From Bacteroidia bacterium (GTDB taxonomy: Bacteria > Bacteroidota > Bacteroidia > B-17B0 > Aurantibacillaceae), in contig JAEUTP010000008.1 in assembly GCA_016787705.1 (NCBI GenBank), positions 1 to 64,000 on the forward strand: a stretch of 64,000 bases of DNA, read 5' to 3'. Below the pieces are notes generated by a model that worked only from the letters and a program-made list of their open reading frames with translations, was not told where the DNA came from and searched no databases. This document shows, one piece after another, positions 36,966-45,882 of this stretch; position 1 is the stretch's first letter, and every line of letters starts with the position of its first letter. The translations under genes were made by a program, and so were the position numbers.

Positions 36966-37016
36966 TTCAATTAAACCTTTTTATTGTTTTAGTGTCTTAC
37001 TAACAAATACAGCGCT

Positions 37017-37442
37017 ATGAAAACAATAAAGTTTATTTTTTGCATTACTTTTATATTTCTGAGTTCGCATTTTTTTGCACAAAAAGGCAAAGGCCGAGGT
37101 CACAGGCATCATCATCATGGCCATAACAAGGTTGTTGTAGTTAAACGAAGTCCTTACCGTCCGGCAAAAGTTGTAGTATATCATCCTTACTGGCGACCAA
37201 AATATGCCTATAATCGCAGATGGGTATTTTTCCCACGCTACAATTTATATTGGGATAACTGGCGAAATCACTATGTATTTTACAATGGTGGTGTTTGGGT
37301 ATCTCAACCAACTGCTCCTCCGTTAATTGTAAATGTAAATTTAGAGAATGAAAAAAGTGTGGAATTAAGAGAGGACGAAGATGATGTTGATGAGGTTTAT
37401 CAAAGCAATAACAAACATAAAGAAGAAATAAAACCCGATTAA
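37017..37442 (+). CDS. Small secreted protein with His-rich and Tyr/Trp-rich segments, unknown function
   Basis: This 141-residue product has a signal peptide (IKFIFCITFIFLSSHFFAQ) and then a basic histidine cluster GRGHRHHHHGHNK (residues 24-36) that could bind metal. A segment rich in Tyr, Trp, Arg and Pro follows (YHPYWRPKYAYNRRWVFFPRYNLYWDNW, landmark region about 54-85), and an acidic tail with RNEDEDD-like character ends the protein. It resembles small periplasmic proteins seen widely in Bacteroidota, but I know no function. The gene has its own start 51 bases after the thioesterase and its own terminator. Confidence 0.7.
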   Translation: MKTIKFIFCITFIFLSSHFFAQKGKGRGHRHHHHGHNKVVVVKRSPYRPAKVVVYHPYWRPKYAYNRRWVFFPRYNLYWDNWRNHYVFYNGGVWVSQPTAPPLIVNVNLENEKSVELREDEDDVDEVYQSNNKHKEEIKPD

Positions 37443-37462
37443 TTTTAGCTTATTTTTTATTA

Positions 37463-37500
37463 AACAAAGCCTTTCATATCGTTTTATGAAAGGCTTTGTT
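37463..37500. terminator. Strong intrinsic terminator hairpin
   Basis: A perfect 16-bp stem (37463-37478 with 37485-37500) around a 6-base loop TCGTTT follows the small His-rich gene. The stem itself ends in TTTGTT. It isolates the downstream thiolase gene. Confidence 0.87.
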
Positions 37501-37621
37501 ATTGGCAAATGAGGCTATTTTTAAATTAAATTGTGTTTTGTCTTAAAAAATTGTCCCTTTTATTCATACCTTAAAACAATAATAATAATTACATTTACTA
37601 TCTGTTAAACTGAATTTATTT

Positions 37622-38827
37622 ATGCAACAAGCCTATATTATAAACGGTGTTCGTACTGCGATCGGAAATTTTGGAGGAACATTATCCACTGTTCGCACAG
37701 ATGATCTTGCCGCTTTTGTTTTAAAAGAGTTAATGAAAAAAAATCCTACAGTTAATTTTAGTTCTGTAGGTGATGTTATTTTAGGTTGTGCCAATCAGGC
37801 AGGCGAAGATAACCGCAATGTGGCGCGCATGTCTGCTTTACTGGCCGGCTTACCAGTTATGGTTCCAGGGCAAACGGTTAACCGTTTATGTGCCAGCGGC
37901 CTTAGTGCAAGTATTGATGCTGCAAGAGCAATACAGGTGGGTGATGAAGAATTAATGATATCGGGAGGTGTTGAGAATATGACGCGTGGCCCCCTTGTAA
38001 TGAGCAAAGCTTCATCGGCTTTTGGGCGCGATCAACAACTTTTTGACAGTAGTTTTGGCTGGCGTTTTATTAACCCAAAAATGAAAGAAATATTTGGTGT
38101 TGATGCTATGGGCGAAACGGCCGAAAATGTTGCTGAAAAATATAATATCAATCGCGCTGACCAGGATAAATTTGCATTGTGGAGCCAGCAAAAATTCGGA
38201 AAAGCTTTGGAAAGTAAACGTTTCGAAAAAGAAATTGTTGCTTTAGAAATTCCGCAACGTAAAGGCGATCCAATTATTTTTGCAAAAGATGAATTCGGAA
38301 AACCAAAAACAAATTTAGAAGGACTTTCAGCTTTAAAACCTTCGTTTAAAAAAGATGGTACTGTTACAGCCGGTAATGCCAGCGGTTTAAACGATGGCGC
38401 TGCTGCTATTTTATTGGCAAGTGAAGAAGGGATCAAAAAAAATAATTTAAAACCTTTGGCAAGAATTGTATCAAGTGCAGCAGTGGGTGTGGAGCCCCGC
38501 ATTATGGGTATTGGCCCCGTTGAAGCGACGAACAAGGCACTAAAACGTGCAGGCCTTACTTTTAAAGATATTGACCTTATTGAACTGAATGAAGCTTTTG
38601 CTGCGCAAAGTCTTGCCTGTACACGTGCATGGGGTTTGGTAGATAATGACGAAAGAATAAATATTAATGGTGGTGCTATTGCCATTGGCCATCCGTTAGG
38701 CATGAGTGGCGCACGTATTTTAAATTCAGCAGCTATTGATCTTCAACTGCATAATAAAAAATATGCATTAGTAACAATGTGTATTGGTGTTGGCCAGGGT
38801 TACGCAGTAATTATTGAACGTTGTTAA
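37622..38827 (+). CDS. Acetyl-CoA acyltransferase, PcaF/PaaJ-like thiolase
   Basis: The 401 residues show all thiolase active-site motifs: nucleophile NRLCASGLS (Cys90), GGAIAIGHPLGMSGAR (His) and MCIGVGQGYA (second Cys). The sequence GCANQAGEDNRNVARM and the GWRFINPKM and GPLVMSKASSAF segments closely resemble PaaJ and PcaF as I remember them. These cleave 3-oxoadipyl-CoA to succinyl-CoA and acetyl-CoA at the end of phenylacetate or protocatechuate degradation. A role in fatty-acid beta-oxidation cannot be excluded. A TACATTTA promoter-like box lies near 37590-37597. Confidence 0.9.
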   Translation: MQQAYIINGVRTAIGNFGGTLSTVRTDDLAAFVLKELMKKNPTVNFSSVGDVILGCANQAGEDNRNVARMSALLAGLPVMVPGQTVNRLCASGLSASIDAARAIQVGDEELMISGGVENMTRGPLVMSKASSAFGRDQQLFDSSFGWRFINPKMKEIFGVDAMGETAENVAEKYNINRADQDKFALWSQQKFGKALESKRFEKEIVALEIPQRKGDPIIFAKDEFGKPKTNLEGLSALKPSFKKDGTVTAGNASGLNDGAAAILLASEEGIKKNNLKPLARIVSSAAVGVEPRIMGIGPVEATNKALKRAGLTFKDIDLIELNEAFAAQSLACTRAWGLVDNDERININGGAIAIGHPLGMSGARILNSAAIDLQLHNKKYALVTMCIGVGQGYAVIIERC

Positions 38828-38844
38828 AAATAAATTAAGCAAAA

Positions 38845-40422
38845 ATGAAATTTAAAATTTTTGTAATAGGGTTTTTTACTTTTATCTGCGCAAACAATTT
38901 TGCGCAGGTAAATAAAGCCGCAAAAGAATTATTGGCAGAGGGTGAAGCAAGATTAAAGCTGGAAGATTATGAAGAAGCGTTGGAAGATTTTTTACAATTA
39001 GTTGCCATTGAACCTAAGAACGAATCCTATAATTATAACACAGCTGTTTGTTATTTAAATACAAATATTAATAAAGCAAAAGCGGTTCCTTATTTAGAGA
39101 ATATTATCCGTAATGATGGTCATAATCCAAATGCAGATTATTTATTAGGCCGTGCCTACCAATACGCCAACCGCTTTGATGAAGCGCTTGCTTCTTTTGA
39201 AAAATTTAAAAAAGCAGGTAAAGGCAGCGAATCAAATTTAAAAGAAGTAGATGAGCAAATTCAACATTGCATCAACGCAAAAGAAATAATTAAATTTCCT
39301 TTGAACGTTGTTTTTCAAAATCTAGGTAAAGGCATTAATTCGCCGTTTGCAGATTATTATCCATTTGTAAATGAAACCGAGGCGTATATGGTTTACAACT
39401 CTAAACGCCCCTTAGATAAAGAGGTATCCAAATCGCCCAACGGTACTTTCTTAAATTCAATTTACATCTCAAAAGTAATTAATGGTGAGTATACAACTTC
39501 TGAAGTTATTGGAAAACCAATTGGTACTGGTAATTCAAACGATGAGGTAATTGGCATGAATGCACTCGGAAATATCTTATTGATCAATAAACCAAATTTA
39601 AGAGGAGAAGGAAAACTATATTTATCTACATTAATTGGCGGCGGTATGTTTTCAAAACTTGAAGAATTACCTGCAACTATTAATGGCAGTGGCGATGTTA
39701 TTGCTGCTACGATGGATAACGAAGGCAAATTAATTTATTTTGCCAGTAACCGAAAAGGTGGATTCGGCGGCACTGATATTTACAGTTGTGTTAAATTACC
39801 AAACGGTAAATGGAGCGAGGCAAAAAATCTCGGGCCAAAAATAAATACACCTTTAGATGAAGATTTTCCAAATCTTTCACCGGATGCTAAAACATTATAT
39901 TTTAGCAGCAAAGGTCATAGCAGTATGGGCGGCTACGATCTTTTCAAGGTCGCTATAAATGAAGAAGGCACAGCTTTTGATGGAGATGTGAAAAATATGG
40001 GCTATCCTTTAAATACTTCGTATGACGATCTTAATTTCAGGATCTCAAAGAATGGTCGCTTTGGATATGTTAGCTCGGTAAGAGGCGGAGGTAATGGTGA
40101 TTATGATATTTACCGCGTTTCATTTAATGATGTGGAAACAGATTACACCGTTTTAATAGGTGATTTTACTTCTAAAGACACACTTGATAAAATAGAATTC
40201 AGGGATACTTTTATTTCGGTTAATAACACAATAACCAATGAAATAGTAGGCAATTACCTTCCTAATCCATCAACAGGTCGTTTTATTATCATTCTTCCTC
40301 CTGGCAAATATTCTATTTTGGTAGAATCTCCGGGCTTTAAAGATTATAAATACCCAATCGAAATTTTTGATAAAGTTTCTTATCAATCAGAAAAAAATCT
40401 AACCATTACCCTCTCAAAATAA
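38845..40422 (+). CDS. TPR and PD40 beta-propeller protein, PorE-like without OmpA domain
   Basis: The 525-residue protein has a signal peptide (FFTFICANNFAQ). TPR helices come next (about 25-140, with LKLEDYEEALEDFLQLVAIEP and DYLLGRAYQYANRFDEALASFEKF). A PD40/WD40-like beta-propeller follows (about 160-430, with FASNRKGGFGGTDIYSC and PNLSPDAKTLYFSSKGHSSMGGYDLF), and the C-terminal part (about 440-525) looks like a carboxypeptidase-regulatory-like fold. T9SS PorE lipoproteins have TPR, propeller, regulatory and OmpA domains; here the OmpA domain and lipobox are missing. It may be an envelope scaffold related to gliding or T9SS. It begins 17 bases after the thiolase stop. Confidence 0.8.
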   Translation: MKFKIFVIGFFTFICANNFAQVNKAAKELLAEGEARLKLEDYEEALEDFLQLVAIEPKNESYNYNTAVCYLNTNINKAKAVPYLENIIRNDGHNPNADYLLGRAYQYANRFDEALASFEKFKKAGKGSESNLKEVDEQIQHCINAKEIIKFPLNVVFQNLGKGINSPFADYYPFVNETEAYMVYNSKRPLDKEVSKSPNGTFLNSIYISKVINGEYTTSEVIGKPIGTGNSNDEVIGMNALGNILLINKPNLRGEGKLYLSTLIGGGMFSKLEELPATINGSGDVIAATMDNEGKLIYFASNRKGGFGGTDIYSCVKLPNGKWSEAKNLGPKINTPLDEDFPNLSPDAKTLYFSSKGHSSMGGYDLFKVAINEEGTAFDGDVKNMGYPLNTSYDDLNFRISKNGRFGYVSSVRGGGNGDYDIYRVSFNDVETDYTVLIGDFTSKDTLDKIEFRDTFISVNNTITNEIVGNYLPNPSTGRFIIILPPGKYSILVESPGFKDYKYPIEIFDKVSYQSEKNLTITLSK

Positions 40423-40428
40423 AATAGC

Positions 40429-41079
40429 ATGATACATAACTTAGCCAGCCAAAATTCTATCTTTAATCAATTCATTGCTGAATTAAGAGATATTGAAATA
40501 CAAAAAGACAGTATGCGTTTTAGAAGAAATTTAGAGCGTATGGGCGAGATCTTTGCTTACGAAATAAGTAAATCGCTTAATTATAATACTATGCAAACTA
40601 CAACCTCTTTAGGTGTTGCAGAAACAAAACAACTGGCAGATCAACCAATAATAGGTACTATTTTAAGAGCCGGCCTGCCATTACATTTAGGTATTTTAAA
40701 TTATTTTGATAAAGCACAAAATGCTTTTATAAGTGCTTATCGCAGGCATCATAAAAATAATACTTTCGAAATAATTTTAGAATATGTTGCCTGCCCCGAT
40801 CTTACCGATAAAATTGTAATTCTTTGCGATCCAATGCTGGCTACAGGTTCATCAATGGTGTTAACCTACAAAGCACTTTTAGCAAAAGGTATTCCTAAAC
40901 ACACACATATTGTTACAGCTGTAGCAAGCCAGGTTGGTATTGATTATTTAAAAGCAAATATGCCCAGCCCTAATTACACTTTGTGGTGTGGTGCTATAGA
41001 TGAAGAATTAACCGCACACTCATATATTGTTCCTGGCTTAGGCGATGCCGGCGACCTTGCATTTGGAAGCAAACTATAA
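40429..41079 (+). CDS. upp: Uracil phosphoribosyltransferase
   Basis: The 216-residue protein matches Upp: substrate loop GTILRAGLPLHLGI (about 76-89), the PRPP-binding motif CDPMLATGSSMV (about 132-143) and the C-terminal WCGAIDEEL...Y.VPGLGDAGDLAFG uracil-binding stretch. It salvages uracil to UMP with PRPP. The length is slightly over the usual 208-210 residues. It starts 6 bases after the TPR/PD40 gene and its stop is directly followed by the ATG of bshC. Confidence 0.94.
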   Translation: MIHNLASQNSIFNQFIAELRDIEIQKDSMRFRRNLERMGEIFAYEISKSLNYNTMQTTTSLGVAETKQLADQPIIGTILRAGLPLHLGILNYFDKAQNAFISAYRRHHKNNTFEIILEYVACPDLTDKIVILCDPMLATGSSMVLTYKALLAKGIPKHTHIVTAVASQVGIDYLKANMPSPNYTLWCGAIDEELTAHSYIVPGLGDAGDLAFGSKL

Positions 41080-41080
41080 T

Positions 41081-42682
41081 ATGTTTAAAACCGAAAAAAT
41101 TGATCTCAAAACTTCCGGAACATTAAATCCGTTGGTACTGGATTACCTCGATAAAAAAGAATCATTAAAACCTTTTTATGATCATTACCCGGATGAAAAA
41201 GGTTTCGCTTCGTTTTTAAAAACAAACCCCTATGCAGATCTTGATCGCGATAAACTTTCTGAAATTACTTTAGCGCAAAGCAAATTAGTAAACAATGCTT
41301 CTGCCCTTTCAATTAAAAAAATTGAAAGTCTGAAACAAAAAAATGTTTTTACAGTTACAACGGGCCATCAACTATGTTTATTTACCGGACCTTTATATTT
41401 TATTCATAAAATATTCTCAACTATAAACCTGGCAGAAGAATTAAAAAAACAATTTCCTGATTTTGATTTTGTACCGGTATACTGGATGGCAAGTGAAGAC
41501 CACGATTTTGAAGAAGTAAATAATTTTAATGCCTTTAATAAAAATTTTAAATGGGAAAGTAAACAAGCCGGTGCTGTTGGTGATTTTAAAACGCAGGAGT
41601 TAACAGACCTTTTCACGTTAGTAAAAGAAAGCTTTGGCACCAATGAAAATGGAAATTACTTATCGTCATTATTTGAAAAAGCATATTTAAATAATTCAAC
41701 TTTAAAAGATGCTACGCGCTATTTAGTAAATGAATTATTTGGTGAATACGGTTTAGTAATTGTTGACGGGCATGATAAAGAATTTAAAAAACAATTTGCG
41801 GGTATTTTAGAAAAAGAAATTTTTGAGAACATTTCCTTTTCTAAAGTAAAAGAAAGTACAGATGCTTTAAATAAAATGGGTTATGCCACACAGGTTAATC
41901 CACGCCCAATAAATTGTTTTTATATAGCTGATAATTTGCGTGCACGCATCGAAAAAACCAATTCAGACTTTAAAGTTATTGGAACAGATATTTCGTTTAG
42001 CGAAAATGAAATAAAAAACATGATCGCTAACGAACCTGAAAAAATTAGCCCGAATGTTGTATTAAGACCCGTTTACCAGCAAATTATTTTACCTAACATA
42101 GCTTATGTTGGCGGGCCGGGCGAATTGGCCTATTGGCTACAGTATAAGAGTATGTTTAACGCTTTAGATGTTTTATTTCCAATATTAATACCCCGCAATT
42201 TTATTACGGTAATTGATGCAGGTACAAAAAATAAAATTGATAAATTAAATTTTAAGCCCGAAGATTTTTTTAAAGATGTTAAAGAATTAATTGATGCTTA
42301 CCAATTAAAAACAAATAATGTTTTTAAACTGGATAAAGAAAAAGAAGAACTTACTAAATTATATAACGGCCTTATTGAAAAAGTAAGTGCTGTAGATAAG
42401 ACACTGAATGCCGCATCTATGGCAGAATTACAAAAAGCACTAAATGGTGTTGAGCAATTAATTGGCAAAGCAAATAAAGCATTAAAACAAAGATCGGAAA
42501 CGGAGATAAACCAAATAAACGGTGTAAAGCAAAAACTATTTCCAAATAGTACACCGCAAGAAAGATCGGATAATTTTGCAGGCTTTTATTTTAAATATGG
42601 CGCCGCCTTTTTAAATGGATTAAAAGAGAGTATTCATCCCTTTGAGATAGATCATAAGATCCTTATTGAAAGTTCTAATTGA
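41081..42682 (+). CDS. bshC: Bacillithiol biosynthesis cysteine-adding enzyme BshC
   Basis: The 533 residues from the ATG at 41081 match BshC in length and motifs: VTTGHQLCLFTGPLYFIHKI (about 90-110), VYWMASEDHDFEEVN (about 130-144), RPVYQQIILPNIAYVGGPGELAYWLQ (about 325-352) and a long coiled coil in the C-terminal third. I did not use the earlier in-frame start at 41045, because it overlaps the upp coding end and gives no family similarity. BshC adds cysteine to glucosamine-malate in the last step of bacillithiol synthesis, a low-molecular-weight thiol that protects the cytoplasm. No bshA or bshB is seen nearby. Confidence 0.94.
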   Translation: MFKTEKIDLKTSGTLNPLVLDYLDKKESLKPFYDHYPDEKGFASFLKTNPYADLDRDKLSEITLAQSKLVNNASALSIKKIESLKQKNVFTVTTGHQLCLFTGPLYFIHKIFSTINLAEELKKQFPDFDFVPVYWMASEDHDFEEVNNFNAFNKNFKWESKQAGAVGDFKTQELTDLFTLVKESFGTNENGNYLSSLFEKAYLNNSTLKDATRYLVNELFGEYGLVIVDGHDKEFKKQFAGILEKEIFENISFSKVKESTDALNKMGYATQVNPRPINCFYIADNLRARIEKTNSDFKVIGTDISFSENEIKNMIANEPEKISPNVVLRPVYQQIILPNIAYVGGPGELAYWLQYKSMFNALDVLFPILIPRNFITVIDAGTKNKIDKLNFKPEDFFKDVKELIDAYQLKTNNVFKLDKEKEELTKLYNGLIEKVSAVDKTLNAASMAELQKALNGVEQLIGKANKALKQRSETEINQINGVKQKLFPNSTPQERSDNFAGFYFKYGAAFLNGLKESIHPFEIDHKILIESSN

Positions 42683-42974
42683 ATTGTAATTAGTTCAAAA
42701 GCCAACCACGAATTATACTAAGATAAAATTTTATCCATAACTTATTGATTAGTGAAATAAATGTTAAAGTGAAACATAGCTTGAGCATTAAAAATTACAC
42801 TAATTATGATTAAGTACTATTTTGAGGAATTGGGGAAATTAGTGGCATCTTTATTTACAAGCCTTTATATTTTAACATTAAGTCCAATTTACAGTGATTT
42901 TCCTATTCCATTTGTCATAATTTTGTTGGATAGGAAGGTTTTTTTCTTATTTTTATCTCTTAAAATCAAAAAAC
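42683..42974. other. AT-rich intergenic region before two paralogous T9SS genes
   Basis: This region of 292 bases must carry the promoter for the next gene. An 84-codon frame at 42806-43060 runs into the following gene in another frame, has no homology I can see and is probably not a gene. No hairpin or box stands out. Confidence 0.4.
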
Positions 42975-44012
42975 ATGAAAAAAATCTACCTTGTAATTTT
43001 CTCTGCTTTATTATGTACTCAAATTTCAAAGGGCCAGTTAAGTTTAACCAAAGCTTTTAATGAGCCTGTAATTGGTGATGTAAATATTTCGCACCGCTGG
43101 GATTCAACATCTGCCTTAGACAATAATCCGGGCCCAAATACCTTATGGGATTTTTCTGCTTTAACAACTAATACCGGTGTATCAACCAGCAATTATACAA
43201 CAGTTGCAGGTTCAACAGACGCTGGAAATTATCCTAATGCTACATTTGCCGAATTTGATGGAAATGCAGGTTACACTTATTATAGAGCCACAACTACCGC
43301 AACACCACAATTAGAATTATTGGGCATTTACCAACCAAGTCTTTCTATTAATTTAAATCAAAATCCAGCTGTTATTGCTGTTTGGCCAATCGCTTACGGT
43401 TACAATAAAACGGATGCCCTTAGTGGAACGGTTTCAACCCCAACGATTGGAGGAAACGCTACAGGCAACGTAAAAACTTCAGCAAGCGGTACTGGAACTG
43501 TTTTATTACCCGGCGGTTTAACGTTTACTAACGTTTTGCAGATTACCGCAACACAAACTATTAATATATCACTTATGGCAGGACCAATACCGGTAGCATC
43601 AGCAACCGTTTTAAGTACCAATTACCAATATTACCATGGTACGCAAAAATTCCCTATCCTTAGCGTAAATTATCAAACTATTTCAGGTGCCTTTAGCGGA
43701 AGTTCGGCAAGCATTCGTATCAACAACAATGTTATTGCAGGTATTAAAGAAAGCCAATCAAAATTTGATTTTTCAATAGCGCCAAACCCTACAAATGATC
43801 AATTGAACATCTCACTAACCAATCAAAAGGCAGAGAACGTGTCTGCAATGATCTTAAATAATCTTGGTCAATTAGTTAAAACAATTGAGTTGGGTAACTC
43901 AACTACAATTAATAAACAGGTTGATCTTACCGACCTAAACAGTGGTATTTATATCATTAAAACAACTATTGGCGCTTCTTCTTCTTCTTCAAAAAAAATA
44001 ATTATTGAATAA
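42975..44012 (+). CDS. T9SS type A sorting-domain protein, paralogue 1
   Basis: The 345-residue protein has a signal peptide (IFSALLCTQISKGQ) followed by LSLTKAFNEPVIGDVN, a start shared with its neighbour. A beta-rich body follows, including the matching W.IAYGYNKTD....SGTV and YHGTQKFPILSVNY motifs. The last 75 residues (IAPNPTNDQLNISL, MILNNLGQLVKTIELG, SGIYIIKTTIG, KKIIIE) form the T9SS type A sorting domain. It is expected to be secreted or surface-attached. Function unknown; no catalytic motif seen. The Ser-run SSSSSSKK near the end precedes the last strand. Confidence 0.84.
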   Translation: MKKIYLVIFSALLCTQISKGQLSLTKAFNEPVIGDVNISHRWDSTSALDNNPGPNTLWDFSALTTNTGVSTSNYTTVAGSTDAGNYPNATFAEFDGNAGYTYYRATTTATPQLELLGIYQPSLSINLNQNPAVIAVWPIAYGYNKTDALSGTVSTPTIGGNATGNVKTSASGTGTVLLPGGLTFTNVLQITATQTINISLMAGPIPVASATVLSTNYQYYHGTQKFPILSVNYQTISGAFSGSSASIRINNNVIAGIKESQSKFDFSIAPNPTNDQLNISLTNQKAENVSAMILNNLGQLVKTIELGNSTTINKQVDLTDLNSGIYIIKTTIGASSSSSKKIIIE

Positions 44013-44014
44013 TT

Positions 44015-44044
44015 AATGAAGCATATACTTTGCATCGCTTCATT
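44015..44044 (+). terminator. Hairpin between the two paralogous genes
   Basis: AATGAAGC (44015-44022) pairs with GCTTCATT (44037-44044) around 14 bases. No T-run follows, so it may be an attenuator or an mRNA stabiliser rather than a full terminator. Confidence 0.4.
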
Positions 44045-44080
44045 ATTAAAGAATTATAAACCAATAAAAATAAAATAAAC

Positions 44081-45088
44081 ATGAAAAAAATCTACTTATC
44101 ATTACTAGCAGGTTTCTTCGTAAGCCAGTTAGATGCGCAATTAACCTTAACAAAGGCCTTTAATGAGCCTATTGTTGGCGATGTACAAAATCAAAAAGAA
44201 TATGATTCTTTATCAATAGTTGTTCCCAAAACAATTGGTGCTAACCAAACCTGGAATTTCACCAATTTTACGGCTAACGCAAATACAAAATCATCTACGT
44301 TTGTAACGCCTGCTTCTGTCCCGGGCAGTTCCGCCTACACAGGTGTAACTATTGTTGAGAACCAGGGTAGCGGAAATTACAATTATTGGAAAGCGACCAC
44401 AACCAATTACGAATTATTAGGAAGCAGCAGCAGCACCATTAACTTTAATTATAACGGAAGTTCTGCCATTGCCGCAATTTGGCCGGTTAATTTTGGATAC
44501 AGCAACACAGATACATATTCTGGCACCGTTGGCGGTTCGTTTAGTGGAACTTTAGCAGGTACAATTACAACTATTGGTGCAGGTAACGGCACCTTGATCA
44601 TTCCGGGTGGAACAAATTTTACCAACATCTTACAGGTTAAAACCAGTAACACCGTAATCGTTAGCATCACTGTGCCTATTGCTACAACTTTGGGCATTAC
44701 AGGTGTTGATTATACATATTACCACGGTAGTCAAAAATTTCCTTTATTATCGGTTAATTATACTAATCAGGGTACAGGTAACACTGGTGAGATCTGGCTA
44801 AATACAGCATTAATTACAGGTTTAAATGACAAGAATTTTGATGCAACTTTCGACATCTTTCCTAACCCTGCTAAAGATGCATTTAATGTAAAATTAAGCA
44901 ATATTAATAATGAGAATGCAACAGTTGCCATCTACAATTCAGTTGGCCAGGTTGTAAAAACCATTTCTTTAGGTAATGCATCTGTACTAGAGAATAATAT
45001 TACTATCTCTGATCTTGCAAGCGGTATTTATATTGTTAAGACAACCTTAGGCGATAAGTCTTCGGCAAGAAGATTAATTGTTGAATAA
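44081..45088 (+). CDS. T9SS type A sorting-domain protein, paralogue 2
   Basis: This 335-residue paralogue of the preceding gene has the same signal-peptide type (SLLAGFFVSQLDAQ) and the shared LTLTKAFNEPIVGDVQ start. It also shares WPVNFGYSNTDTYSGTVGG and the YYHGSQKFPLLSVNY motif, and a type A sorting domain (IFPNPAKDAFNVKLS, VAIYNSVGQVVKTISLG, SGIYIVKTTLG, RRLIVE). The shared architecture over the full length shows a tandem duplication. Gene-specific loops in the middle have diverged. It is followed by a strong terminator and is expected at the cell surface. Confidence 0.84.
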   Translation: MKKIYLSLLAGFFVSQLDAQLTLTKAFNEPIVGDVQNQKEYDSLSIVVPKTIGANQTWNFTNFTANANTKSSTFVTPASVPGSSAYTGVTIVENQGSGNYNYWKATTTNYELLGSSSSTINFNYNGSSAIAAIWPVNFGYSNTDTYSGTVGGSFSGTLAGTITTIGAGNGTLIIPGGTNFTNILQVKTSNTVIVSITVPIATTLGITGVDYTYYHGSQKFPLLSVNYTNQGTGNTGEIWLNTALITGLNDKNFDATFDIFPNPAKDAFNVKLSNINNENATVAIYNSVGQVVKTISLGNASVLENNITISDLASGIYIVKTTLGDKSSARRLIVE

Positions 45089-45108
45089 TTATTAAACTTC
45101 TTTTAAAT

Positions 45109-45141
45109 AAACCCTGCTTCTTTTAGAGGCAGGGTTTTTTA
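45109..45141 (+). terminator. Intrinsic terminator after the second paralogue
   Basis: AAACCCTGC (45109-45117) pairs with GCAGGGTTT (45129-45137), followed by a T-run. Confidence 0.88.
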
Positions 45142-45157
45142 TTTACAGTAACTGCTG

Positions 45158-45165
45158 TATCTTTG
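45158..45165 (+). promoter_or_regulatory. Bacteroidota-type -7 promoter box (TATCTTTG)
   Basis: TATCTTTG is a perfect match to TAnnTTTG and lies 55 bases before the first SCO-like start. A clear TTG element about 20 bases upstream is lacking. Confidence 0.5.
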
Positions 45166-45219
45166 TGGTGGAACTTAAAACATAGCTTTATTATATTTCT
45201 TCCGTAAAACTTTCATTTC

Positions 45220-45882
45220 ATGAAAAACAAAAAATGGTTATTGCTTTTAATCCTTGCCCTACCCTCTACCATGTGGTTGATATTAGAGACAAGTACCATC
45301 AATTCGAAGAAATTACCCATATACGGACCAAGAAAAGCCGGAACAGCAAACGATACTATTTATTACAAAGTAAACGATAGCTTTTATTCGCTTAGCGCAA
45401 CAGATTCTTCTGAACAACTTGTTACATTAGAAAAAGAAAATTATCCATTATATGCTTTAATGTTCATTAAAGACGAATATAAAAAAAATGATCTTCGCCT
45501 GGCTGGCTTATGGGAGTATCTAAATTATAAAAAACAAAAAATAGAACACATTCCTATTGTTCTTATTACCACTTCAGAAAATGGAAGATCACAAATACAG
45601 GATGAATTAAAAAAACTAACTGAAGAAAATAAAAACGTTCATTTTTTTTCATGGAAAAAACAAAGCTTTGACAGCCTTAACAATTCTTACTTCCTGCAAA
45701 AACCTTATTATATAGATCATAGTTTTTTTGTGCTGGTAGATGTTAACCGTAATATCCGTGGGTATTACGATGGGCGTTATGTTGCAGAAATAAAACGTCT
45801 TATTGATGAATACCAGCACATGCGTTTAAAAGAAGAAAAAAATAAATTAATACAGAATAATGAAATTAAACCAAACTCTTAA
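45220..45882 (+). CDS. SCO-like thioredoxin-fold protein lacking the CxxxC copper site
   Basis: The 220 residues have an N-terminal membrane anchor (WLLLLILALPSTMWLILE) and a fold parallel to the next gene: SLSATDSSEQLVTLEKENYPLYALMFIKDEY aligns with the SCO core. DHSFFVLVDVNRNIRGYYDGR aligns with HSELLLLIDKKGRIRGMYDG of the neighbour, keeping the copper-site histidine, while the CxxxC pair is replaced by KDEYKKN. It may be a partner or regulator of the true SCO protein, or have lost copper handling. Its last 23 bases overlap the start of the second SCO gene, which suggests translational coupling. Confidence 0.65.
   Translation: MKNKKWLLLLILALPSTMWLILETSTINSKKLPIYGPRKAGTANDTIYYKVNDSFYSLSATDSSEQLVTLEKENYPLYALMFIKDEYKKNDLRLAGLWEYLNYKKQKIEHIPIVLITTSENGRSQIQDELKKLTEENKNVHFFSWKKQSFDSLNNSYFLQKPYYIDHSFFVLVDVNRNIRGYYDGRYVAEIKRLIDEYQHMRLKEEKNKLIQNNEIKPNS

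Noticed and set aside
38032..38703. Minus-strand frame of 223 codons inside the thiolase gene
   Set aside because: The plus strand has all thiolase active-site motifs across the same bases; the antisense frame has no recognisable features.
42806..43060. Possible small membrane protein of 84 residues before the first paralogous T9SS gene
   Set aside because: It overlaps the signal-peptide coding region of the following gene in another frame and shows only AT-rich hydrophobic residues, without homology.
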